From the NCBI GenBank assembly GCA_903842505.1, contig CAIMMI010000243.1, positions 1 to 59,247 of the forward strand: a stretch of 59,247 nt of DNA. Reading direction: 5' to 3'. Position numbers and translations under genes: made by a program. Numbering within the stretch: position 1 is the stretch's first letter; every line of letters begins with the position of its first letter. Source of the DNA: an uncultured Verrucomicrobiota bacterium. Lineage in GTDB: Bacteria; Verrucomicrobiota; Verrucomicrobiia; Limisphaerales; UBA9464. The notes under the pieces are model-generated. The model saw nothing but the letters and a program-made list of their open reading frames with translations. It made no database searches and was not told the origin of the DNA. Shown in pieces: positions 17,355 to 26,000 of this stretch.

Positions 17355-18487
17355 GTTCGGATGGGGCGGGGCGGGGGCGGGGTCGGTTGGCTTCCTGGGC
17401 GCGCTTGGGTGCGGCGGTGGTGCTGATGGGAGTGATCCTGCACATCATCTTCTGCAACGAGGCGCAGTTGCACCTGTCGGAGTCCGGTCAGCGTTGGGAA
17501 AGTCTTTCGAAGTGGGATCAACGGCAGATGGCTTGGTCGCGAGGCCCGGTGGAGTTGTGGCGGACGGTGCGGCGTCTGGATGCGGTGAATCTGGTGCTGG
17601 CGTTGGCCCTGTGTGGAGTGCCGGTGGTGGTGGGCGGGTTGAGGTGGCGACAGGCGTTGCTGGTGCAGGGTTTGAAACTCTCCGTGGCGGAGGTGACGCG
17701 CGTTTCGTTCGTGTCGCATTTCTTCAACGCGTTCCTGCTGGGTTCCACGGGAGGGGATGTGGTGAAGGCCTGGTGTGCGGCCCGGTGGACTCGCGAGAAG
17801 CGGGCGGAGGCTGCGTTGACGGTGGTGGTGGATCGCCTGCTGGGGACGCTGGCGTTGCTGTTGTTCGCGGCGTTGATGATTCCGATGGCGTGGGAGGCTG
17901 CGCCGGGCGTTCCGTTGTTCCTGGGATACCGGCGGTACCAGTTGGTGGCTTTGCTGGTGGCCGGGATGGCGTTGGTGGCGCTGGTGATGGTGGCGGTCGG
18001 ATTCTATTCGGATCTGTTGGCCGCGGGGGCGCCGGTGGCGCGGGTCTTGAGGCGTTTTCCGCGGGGCGACAGCGTCGTGCGTGCGTTGGCGGCCTGCCGG
18101 TTGTTTGGTCGGCAACGGGGTTACCTGGCAAAGACCGCCGCTTGGTCGCTGGTGATCAACCTGGCGATCGTGGGGACTTTCGTGGCGTTGGCCTCCGGGT
18201 TGAAGTTGGAGGTTCCCCTGCGGGTGCTGTGGTTCGTGGTTCCGGCGGTGGTGTGCGTGGCGGCGCTTCCGGTGACGCCAAGCGGGATTGGAGTTCGCGA
18301 GCACCTGTTCGTGTCCTTGCTGGCGATCGAGGCATTTCCCGGCGTGAAGCATGGGGAGGCGCTCGCGTTGGCGTTGCTGGGCTACACCGCGAATCTCGTG
18401 TGGAGCGCGGTGGGAGGGCTGGTCTACCTGGCGCTGCCGGGAACGGATGCGGCCAAGGCGGGTGTGGACGGACCGGCAGGCAGTTGA
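17351..18487 (+). CDS. lysylphosphatidylglycerol synthase-type flippase domain membrane protein
   Basis: The 378-residue polytopic protein shows the UPF0104/LPG synthase transmembrane pattern: LRWRQALLVQG, FFNAFLLGSTGGDVVKAW, an EKRAEAALTVVVDRLLG helix, and near the C-terminus PVTPSGIGVREHLFVSLL with EALALALLGYTANLVWSAVGGL. Relatives without the soluble synthase domain are proposed to flip lipids or lipid-linked intermediates. It begins at a GTG overlapping the previous gene's stop. Its link to the TIM-barrel enzyme is by position only. Confidence 0.82.
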   Translation: MSSDGAGRGRGRLASWARLGAAVVLMGVILHIIFCNEAQLHLSESGQRWESLSKWDQRQMAWSRGPVELWRTVRRLDAVNLVLALALCGVPVVVGGLRWRQALLVQGLKLSVAEVTRVSFVSHFFNAFLLGSTGGDVVKAWCAARWTREKRAEAALTVVVDRLLGTLALLLFAALMIPMAWEAAPGVPLFLGYRRYQLVALLVAGMALVALVMVAVGFYSDLLAAGAPVARVLRRFPRGDSVVRALAACRLFGRQRGYLAKTAAWSLVINLAIVGTFVALASGLKLEVPLRVLWFVVPAVVCVAALPVTPSGIGVREHLFVSLLAIEAFPGVKHGEALALALLGYTANLVWSAVGGLVYLALPGTDAAKAGVDGPAGS

Positions 18488-18634
18488 AGGACGGCGGAAA
18501 CACGGGGTTGAAACAGGGCCGTAAAAGCGCACGCGAAGAAAACGGCACCGAGGAATTTGGGCGCTTCAAGTCATTGGGCCCGTTGGCGTCTCTGCCGTCG
18601 ACGCGGTCGAGTCCGGTGAGGCATCCTTGGGGAG

Positions 18635-21600
18635 GTGAGCAGCACGACGACAACCGGCGCGGTATTTGAACCGCGGTTGCCCCACGCCTTTGGCCAGTAC
18701 GAGTTGCTGGAAGAGTTGGCGCGCGGCGGCATGGGGATCATCTACAAGGCCCGGCAGGCCGGTTTGAACCGCTTGTGCGCCGTGAAGATGGTGCACCGGG
18801 CGGGCGGTTTGGCGGGGACGGATTCCGAGCGGGCGCTGGAATCGGAAGCGGCGGCAGCGGCGAGCCTGTCGCATCCGAACATCGTGCGGATCTACGAGGT
18901 GGGGCGGGAGCAGGGACAGTGGTTCTTCTCGATGGAGTACATTCCCGGGGAGGAGTTGGGGGCCTGGGCGAGGTCGCGGGTGCTGGATACAGCGAGCGTG
19001 GCGCGGTTGGTTCGGGAGTTGGCCGGGGCGGTGGAGTATGCGCATTCCCAAGGGATCTGGCATCATGACCTGAAGCCCGCGAACGTGCTGGTGGATGCGG
19101 AAGGGCGGCTCCGGTTGATGGATTTCGGGTTGGCGCGGCGGAGGGATTTCCGGACGCAGCCGGATGCGTCGGCGGGAGTGGGTTCACCGAACTACCTGGC
19201 CCCAGAGCAGGCGTCGGACCGGTATGGCGAGCCGCGGGCGGTGACGGACGTTTTTGGGTTGGGCGGGATCCTTTACCACCTGTTGACGGACCGGCCGCCG
19301 TTCCAGGGAGAGACGGTGGCGGAGACCTTGAAGGCGGTTCTGGAGTTGGATCCCGTGCGGCCGGGGATGCTGCGGACCGGGGTGCCGGCGGATCTGGAGG
19401 CGATCTGCCTGAAGTGCCTGGAGAAGCGTCCGTCGCGCCGGTATGCGGCGGTGGGTGACGTGGTGCTGGACCTCGACCGTTTCCTCAGGGACGAGCCGAT
19501 TGCGGCGAGGAAGGCTTCGGTGGCGGGTGGGTGGTTGAGGTGGGGATTGAAGAAGCCTTGGTGGCCGCTGTTGGGTGCGGCGGCGGCGTTCGGGGTCGCC
19601 GTGTTCCTGAGGAGGAACCAGGATCGGATCGCCGGGTTGGAAGCCACGGCGAACCAAGCGCGGGTGGCCCGGGATTCGGCCCGGGTTGCCGAGGCCGAAG
19701 CGCGGAGGAACCTGTATGCCGGCGACATGGCGTTGGCGTTCGCAGCGAATGCCGATGGGCGCGCCGTGCGGGTCCGGGAGATCCTGGATCGGCAGCGGCC
19801 GGCGCCCGGGCAGGCTGACCCGCGGGGCTGGGAATGGAGATTCCTGGATGGCTTGGTGCGAAGTGATTCGGTCGGGGTGCTCGGGCGGTTGGACGGGGAC
19901 GTCCAACGGTTGCAGATGCATCCGGATGGGAGACGGTTGGTCGCCGCGGACAATGCGGGCGCGCTGGTGGAATGGGAATTGCCGACCGGACGCGAGTTGC
20001 GTCGGCGGGTGATGAGGCCGGCGGGGTTATCGGGGTTGGTGATGTCGTCGGATGGCCGGTGGCTGGCGTTGAACGATCGTTTGCCGGGAGCGACGAACAC
20101 CTGGGTCCACATCCTGAATTCGGCGACGTGGGCAACGAACCGGAGCTGGGCGGTGCCGGGGTGGGTGGGGCCGCGGGTTGTATCGGGTGACGGGCGGACC
20201 CTGTGGCTGACGGGGAGGGATCTGCTGGTGGCATTGTCGGTGCCCACGGGTGCGGTGCGGGAGGTGCCGCTGGCAGCGCAGGCCCAGCCGGCTGCGGTAG
20301 CCCTGAGCCCGGATGACCAGTGGCTGGTGGTTTCGCATGGACCCAAGGCGGTGGCATGGGTGCCGACCGACGGCCCGGCCGACCTTTCGATCCGTCGTTT
20401 CGAAGCGGCTGTGAAGACGGGCGTCGGGGCGGAACCGGAGGTGCTTTGCCTCGCGTTTTCACCGGATGGCCGGTGGTTGCTGAGCGGGTGCTCGGATGGA
20501 CGGGTACGGGTGTGGGATGCCGAAAGCCGGGAGGTCGTGGCGACGTGGGAAGGCCATTCCGGGGCGGTCCAGGCATTGCGCTTTCATCCGGACGGATCCC
20601 GGGTCGTTTCGGTCGGTCGCGATCCGGTGGGCTGGGTGCGTGAATTTCCGTCCGGTCGTGAGGTGGGCCGGATCCGTGGGTTGCAGGGGTTCACCGCGGA
20701 CGCGGCCTGGTCCGGGGACGAGGTGGTGACGGCGGGTGGGGACCGTGCGGTCGAGCGCTGGAAACCTTCGGCTGGAATGGGAATCACGGCGTTGACGAAT
20801 GTTCCGCCGTCGACTTTCGGTGCGAGCCTGCTGCCAGATGGAGCGCACGCGATGGTGGCGGGCGCGACCGGGGTGCAGATCTGGACGTTGCCTTCCGGCG
20901 AAGTGTTGCAGCAGTTGCCTGCGGATTCGGATGCGCTGGCGTCGGCCTTCGTCCATCAGCCGAAGGCGAGCCACGGGGTGGCTGCCCGGTATTGGGTTGG
21001 GGGACGGATCGGGGTGAGGTCGCTCGAGTTGGAGGGACGGACGACGTCCGTGGAGGAGGTGGGTTGGATTCCGGTGCCGAGGTTTTCCGGTGCGGCGGAT
21101 CTGGTATTTGACCCGGCGGGGAGCCAGTTGGCGGTGGCGGATACGGCCAATGGGGTGAGGGTCTACGGGGTGGAGCCGTTGGAGTTGAAGCACCGGTTCG
21201 AGATGCCGCTGGCGCGGACGGCGGTGTTCTCGCCGGACGGAAAGCGGTTGGCGGCGTTGTCGGAGGGGCGTCTCGCGGTGTGGGACCTGGGCGTGGAGCA
21301 TCCTTCCACGAAGGAGCGCGTGATTCCCAATGTGCAGGCGGTGGGATTCTCGCCCAAGGGAGATCAACTGATGGCGACAACCCTGGAGGGACGGGTGCTG
21401 GTGCTGGACTCGAAGGACCCGGGCAGGAAACCGTTGGCGGTGCTGGCGACGATGCCGGGCGGCTTCCTGAGTGTGGCGATGTCACGGGACGGGTCGCGGG
21501 TGGTGGCGGGATCGATGGCTGGGGCCGTGGTGATCTGGGATCTGGCGACACGGCGGGAGTTGGGATTGCTGCCGATCGGAACTTCCCCGGTTTACTCCCT

Positions 21601-21688
21601 GCGCTTCGCGGACGACGAGACGCTGGTGGTGGCGAGCGGGGAAGGGGTGCGGATGCTGTCGACCGGGCGGAAGTCGGGAAGGGAGTGA
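18635..21688 (+). CDS. membrane-anchored Ser/Thr protein kinase with WD40 repeats (non-RD)
   Basis: The 1017-residue protein starts at GTG after GGGGAG. The kinase domain (about 20-290) has the glycine loop ARGGMGIIYKA, the lysine in AVKMV, the catalytic loop HHDLKPAN (about 143-150), DFGLARR (about 163) and YLAPEQA. The usual HRD is HHD, so this is a non-RD kinase. A single transmembrane segment (about 308-327) is followed by a short helical linker and then WD40-like repeats (about 420-1010) with units such as LAFSPDGRWLLSGCSDGRVRVWD. It probably senses or scaffolds at the envelope and phosphorylates an unknown target. A closely linked phosphatase is not present. Confidence 0.9.
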   Translation: MSSTTTTGAVFEPRLPHAFGQYELLEELARGGMGIIYKARQAGLNRLCAVKMVHRAGGLAGTDSERALESEAAAAASLSHPNIVRIYEVGREQGQWFFSMEYIPGEELGAWARSRVLDTASVARLVRELAGAVEYAHSQGIWHHDLKPANVLVDAEGRLRLMDFGLARRRDFRTQPDASAGVGSPNYLAPEQASDRYGEPRAVTDVFGLGGILYHLLTDRPPFQGETVAETLKAVLELDPVRPGMLRTGVPADLEAICLKCLEKRPSRRYAAVGDVVLDLDRFLRDEPIAARKASVAGGWLRWGLKKPWWPLLGAAAAFGVAVFLRRNQDRIAGLEATANQARVARDSARVAEAEARRNLYAGDMALAFAANADGRAVRVREILDRQRPAPGQADPRGWEWRFLDGLVRSDSVGVLGRLDGDVQRLQMHPDGRRLVAADNAGALVEWELPTGRELRRRVMRPAGLSGLVMSSDGRWLALNDRLPGATNTWVHILNSATWATNRSWAVPGWVGPRVVSGDGRTLWLTGRDLLVALSVPTGAVREVPLAAQAQPAAVALSPDDQWLVVSHGPKAVAWVPTDGPADLSIRRFEAAVKTGVGAEPEVLCLAFSPDGRWLLSGCSDGRVRVWDAESREVVATWEGHSGAVQALRFHPDGSRVVSVGRDPVGWVREFPSGREVGRIRGLQGFTADAAWSGDEVVTAGGDRAVERWKPSAGMGITALTNVPPSTFGASLLPDGAHAMVAGATGVQIWTLPSGEVLQQLPADSDALASAFVHQPKASHGVAARYWVGGRIGVRSLELEGRTTSVEEVGWIPVPRFSGAADLVFDPAGSQLAVADTANGVRVYGVEPLELKHRFEMPLARTAVFSPDGKRLAALSEGRLAVWDLGVEHPSTKERVIPNVQAVGFSPKGDQLMATTLEGRVLVLDSKDPGRKPLAVLATMPGGFLSVAMSRDGSRVVAGSMAGAVVIWDLATRRELGLLPIGTSPVYSLRFADDETLVVASGEGVRMLSTGRKSGRE

Positions 21689-21720
21689 CGGGGGGGCGCT
21701 GCGGAAGGGGAGCAAAACAA

Positions 21721-21754
21721 GTGCGGAGACCGCCGTTGCCGACAGTCTCCGCAC
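21721..21754 (+). terminator. hairpin after the kinase gene, possible terminator
   Basis: GTGCGGAGAC and GTCTCCGCAC form a perfect 10-bp stem around a 14-nt loop, 32 nt after the kinase stop codon. There is no U-tract after it, so it may act as an mRNA 3' stabiliser or a factor-dependent stop rather than a classic intrinsic terminator. Confidence 0.45.
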
Positions 21755-22168
21755 CCCACGTTCCGTATCCGATGTTCCCAGTCTCTAGCTGTCTCCAGTT
21801 GCGCCCGGGTTGACGGGTCTAACAGGCAACTGACAAGCCTGTGCAAACAGGAGCCGTGCCAGAACACCGACGGCTTGGGATCGCGGGGCCAAGGGGATGA
21901 AGTTGTTCGAATCAGGGCAGTGGGTTGGTGCGGGGATGTTGAGATTTGCTCTGGGCGACCGGCGTGGAACAGGGGCGCGTCTGGACACTGCCCCGGAATC
22001 CGGTGGGACGAGTGTCCTCGCGAGCCACGAAGGAACCGCCCGTTTCCCACCCGGCACATCGGCGTCGGAATCGGCAGCGGGATCGAGCCTCAGCCTCCGT
22101 CGACCCCGATCCCGACCCCGAGGAAGAGCTCGACCGGTGGGCGCCCCATCGTTCCCCGGGGTGGCTGT

Positions 22169-22192
22169 CACGCGCCCGAGCACGGGCGCGTG
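22169..22192. repeat. perfect inverted repeat (10-bp stem, AGCA loop)
   Basis: CACGCGCCCG and CGGGCGCGTG pair perfectly around AGCA, directly before the palindromic element at 22201. No U-tract follows. Its role is unknown. Confidence 0.7.
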
Positions 22193-22200
22193 TGCAATCC

Positions 22201-22234
22201 GATGTCGCATATGGGACATGCGGATGCAAACGGG
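22201..22234. repeat. palindromic element, copy 1 (imperfect)
   Basis: GATGTCGCATATGGGACATG is followed by CGGATGCAAACGGG. The same 34-bp string with only a few substitutions recurs at 40986-41019, where the palindrome is perfect. Confidence 0.75.
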
Positions 22235-22332
22235 GGGAAGTGTCGGCATGGCCCCAGGCGTGAGGTGCTGATGACCGTGGCTGGGAACTGGGGCTGGGAA
22301 CTGGACTGGGACTTGGGCAGGGTCGTCGGGTC

Positions 22333-22908
22333 ATGTTGTTGTTCCGGCAGGGAATTCCTGGGGGATGGGTGGAGAAGGTGCGGTCCAATCTGGGACCGGT
22401 GCTGGTGGACCACGCACACCTCGAGAGGAAGGCGGCGACGACCGCGATCACGTTGGAGAAGTACCGGCAATTGTATGGTCGGGTGCATGAGTTGAACGCG
22501 ATTGCGATCGAGGAACTCCAGCATTTCGAGTTGGTGTTGCAGTTGCTCAAGGCGCGTGGGGTGGCCTTTGGTCAGCCGGTGCGGAGTCCGTGGATTTCGG
22601 GGATGATGGGTGCGGTGCGGACCGGGAACAACCGGGAGCAGGTCATTGATCATCTGCTGTGCTGTGCGCTGATCGAGGGGCGGAGTTGTGAGAAGTTTCA
22701 GCTGCTTTCGAGGGCGTTGGCGGCGGACGAACCGGAATTGGCGGCATTCTACGGGAGCCTGGTGGAGTCCGAGGGCAACCACTATGCGACCTACCTCCTG
22801 ATGGCGCGGCATATCGACGAGGCGGAGACGGATCGGCGGTTGGACTGGTTCCTGGACCTGGATGCGCGACTGATCCGGGAACCGCACGCGTTGGCGATCC
22901 TGCACTAG
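22333..22908 (+). CDS. miaE: tRNA-(ms2io6A)-hydroxylase MiaE
   Basis: This 191-residue non-haem diiron enzyme has the ferritin-like ligand pattern of MiaE: VDHAHLERKAATTA, EELQHFELVLQLL with an ExxH, LIEGRSCEKFQLL with Glu, and FYGSLVESEGNHYATYLL with a second ExxxH-type site. MiaE hydroxylates the isopentenyl side chain of 2-methylthio-N6-isopentenyladenosine at position 37 of tRNAs that read UNN codons, using O2. Length matches the family. It stands alone with no MiaA or MiaB gene nearby. The start ATG lies in a region without a strong ribosome binding site. Confidence 0.88.
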   Translation: MLLFRQGIPGGWVEKVRSNLGPVLVDHAHLERKAATTAITLEKYRQLYGRVHELNAIAIEELQHFELVLQLLKARGVAFGQPVRSPWISGMMGAVRTGNNREQVIDHLLCCALIEGRSCEKFQLLSRALAADEPELAAFYGSLVESEGNHYATYLLMARHIDEAETDRRLDWFLDLDARLIREPHALAILH

Positions 22909-23031
22909 GCCGGCGGGATACCTCCAAAGGTGTAGGGCAGCCCCCCCGGGGAGACTTGTAGCGTCGGCAGGGATCGAGTCTAAAGAGGGTGTTCAATTAC
23001 TCCCGGTGAGGCGTTCTCATCGTTGGATCGG

Positions 23032-23053
23032 ACCCCTTCAGCTCCAGGGGTCG
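23032..23053 (+). repeat. small hairpin in the leader of the giant secreted operon
   Basis: GACCCCT and AGGGGTC pair around an 8-nt loop about 40 nt upstream of the first gene of the operon. It could be a leader structure or the leftover terminator of the region before it. No U-run follows. Confidence 0.35.
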
Positions 23054-23093
23054 GATCTCCCGGTTCAGAGAACGTGCGGATCCGGTTTTGGCC

Positions 23094-26000
23094 ATGCATA
23101 CCCGCCTGAACCCAATGCGCCCAGTGGCCCGCCAGTTGGCGGCCTGGTTGTTCCTCCTGATCGCGTCCGTTACCCGCCTTCGAGGCGACGTCATCGACAC
23201 GATCACGAGCCTGACGCTCACCAACCATACCGGCTATGTGCTGGCGTCGGACTCGTTGAACGCGCTCGCGGGTTACACGCGGGACACGATCGACGTGCTG
23301 TCGGTGGTGAAATACGCGCCGTCGAAGCCGAGCACGAACGACGTCTGGGACTACACCTACCAGTTCCGGTTGCTGGACCCGCTGGGGGTGGCGCAGCCGT
23401 TGTTGGTGGGTGGAGGGACCAACACGGTGCTGAGCGAATCCATCGTGGTGAGCCGGACGAGCCCAGTCATCTTGAACCCGGATGTCGCCCGCGTTTCGCG
23501 CCTGACGCCGGCGGGACGGTTGGATCCCTACCAGGATTACCGGGTTGAGCTGAAGTTGCTGCGGCGGCCGAATGGAAGCTTGATCCGGCCGGGGCTGACC
23601 GGGGACGAGGCAACGACAACGGGGGCGCGTTACTTCCATTTTCCTTCCCTGGTGGCGGCGGACTCGGACGTGAACGTGATTCCGGTGCTGGAGAGCGGGG
23701 CGTGGACGCGGACTTACCTGCTCACGGGTGGCGGGTCGAAGAGCAACCTGCAGGCGCAGGTGAACTTCAAGGCGTACCGATGGGACCGGTGGAACCTCTC
23801 GGCGGTGACCAATGACGTCACCTTCAGCTTTGGACTGGAATTGCGGGATGCGGTGACGGACGCCGTGATCCCGCTTGCGGACAACCTCGTCACGGTGGTG
23901 AAGCCGGTTGGGACCTACGTGAACAGCAATCCGATGACACCGTGGGTCGGGAACCTGAGTCATACCGTCGAGTTGTCGCCGTTGACCCAGTTGGATCCGA
24001 TCAACAAGACCTACAAGCTGACGGTGACGATCGGGCATTTCCCGACCCCCGCCTCGATCCTGCCGCTGGAAGGCAACGCGATCCCCCTGGCCAATCAGCG
24101 GTTGCTGCACCTGAACGGGCGGTTGCTGTTCGGTGCGATCGAGACTCGGTACACCTCGATTGCCAACAATCCGGTGCAAGGTTTGATCAGCGCGGGAACG
24201 ATGCCGACGACGGTGGCGGTGGATGGGCAGAGCGGCTTTCTGGCGGGATCGCCCGGTCACACGTACGGGGATGGAACGGCGCTGAGCGTGCGGGTTTCGT
24301 CGGATGGAACGGCGCGGTTGGCGGCCGGGTCTGTTGCGCTGACGGGGCCGAGTCCGGACGAGGAGTACATCCAGAACATCCGGGTGATCCGGGGTGTGGT
24401 GACGCTGGACACGTTGGGAGCCGTGGCGGACGTGGGGGTGTATCATCCCGCTGGGTTCAGTTACGCGTTCGGGACGGCGGGCAAGCTCACGTTGGGCGCG
24501 TCGTTCTTCCAGAACATCCGGTTGGGGCAGGACCTGCATCCCCTGGCAGATCCGGAGTTGGCCTCGTTTGCATCGGAAGTGTGGGCCGTCGAGGAGACCA
24601 AGCCGGTCTGGATGAAGATGACCGGCATCAAGTGGTTGGTGAACCTGGGTCGCTTCGAGTGGACGCCGAGCGGCGAGGCTGTGTATGTGCGCCGGGACGA
24701 GTACGTGCGGTTGGCGGCGTCGCCTGCGGCGTCGGGGAAGATCAAGGCCTCCAACGAGCGCTACTATGAATCGGTCGACCGGGTTCTCAGCCCGAAGGTG
24801 ATCGTTGAACCGAACGACAAGGGTGCGGCGCTGATGACGGTGGAGTTTGGGTTCAAGCCGGGCGGGATGCTGCCCCATTTCCCGCAGGGTTCGATCCTGG
24901 CGTGGGCAGCGGGTGGGGTTCAGAAGGTCGCGAGGGACGAGGTGGACCCGACCCGGAGCTTCTTGCCGGGAGCGGCGGTGCTGGGGACCTATGCGCGGGA
25001 CTGCCAGGAAATCGACTGCGGCACGACCGTCGGGGTGGACAATCTGGTGTTGAAGCCGGTGAACAATGAAATGCGCTTCACGCCGGATGGCGGGTTGCAC
25101 GGCATTGGATCGCTGACCGTGCCCAAGAGTGTTTCGTGGGGTTGGATCGCCGAGCCTTCGATCCAGAAATACGCGCATCAGACCGACGTCTTCGACGAGG
25201 CGAGCTTCCTGATGTCGGGATTCTTCCTGCGGGGGGATCGGGCGACGAACACGAGTCTCTTCCTGAAGCCTGGCACGATCCTGTTCACCGGGTTCACGGT
25301 TTCGAACGAGATCCTGACGCGGGTGGAGCGGCCGAAGAACGCAGGATATGCGACGGGGTCGGCGGACTATGCCGGGATGAACTTCCGGGTGTCGACCGAC
25401 GGCGGCAAGAGGGCGCAGAGCGTGTTGGCGGGGAAGTCGACTGGGGCCTATCCGCTGACGGGACGGAGCAAGTACTACGTGCGCCCGGGTGGTGTGAGTG
25501 GAATCCACGAGGCGGTGTTTGGGCAGTTTCCGGAGGAGTTCGAGTTGTACGGATACCCGGTGAACTTCGACAACTTCGGGTTGTCGTTCCTCGACACGGA
25601 GAACAAGGAGTCGCGGACGCAGGGTTACCTGTTGGTGAAGGGGCCTTCGAACTTTCGGCAGAACTTCGAGGAGTTGAAGTTCAACTGTCTGGGAGCGCTG
25701 ACGGACGCGAAGGTGCCGGCGGCGGAGGCGTCGGTGGCGAAGGTGTTGGAATACTGGACGGCGGATTTCTACACGCGGGCGATCCAGTTCGACCGGAAGG
25801 GTTCGAGCCAGTGTGATCCGGGCAAGGGCGTCCTGACGCTGGCAGTGGATGCCTTCGCGGTGCATGTGGAAGGGACGCTGCATGGCGTGCTGGGCTTCCA
25901 TCCTTCGGGAAACCTGGTGACCCGGGCGGACTGTGAGGCGCCGGATGGGCCGCTGGACCTGCCGTTTGATTCGCGGCTCAAGATGCCGTCGAACTTCAAG

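Larger units (their letters stand above)
21689..22332. other. long intergenic region with hairpins and two dispersed elements
   Basis: No plausible gene is seen over 640 bp on either strand. It contains the perfect hairpins at 21721-21754 and 22169-22192, a reversed copy of the GGCTCG...CCCCACC block at 22002-22026 and one copy of the palindromic element at 22201-22234. The last 60 bp have a run of GGGAACTGGGG-like units and lead into miaE. Confidence 0.6.
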
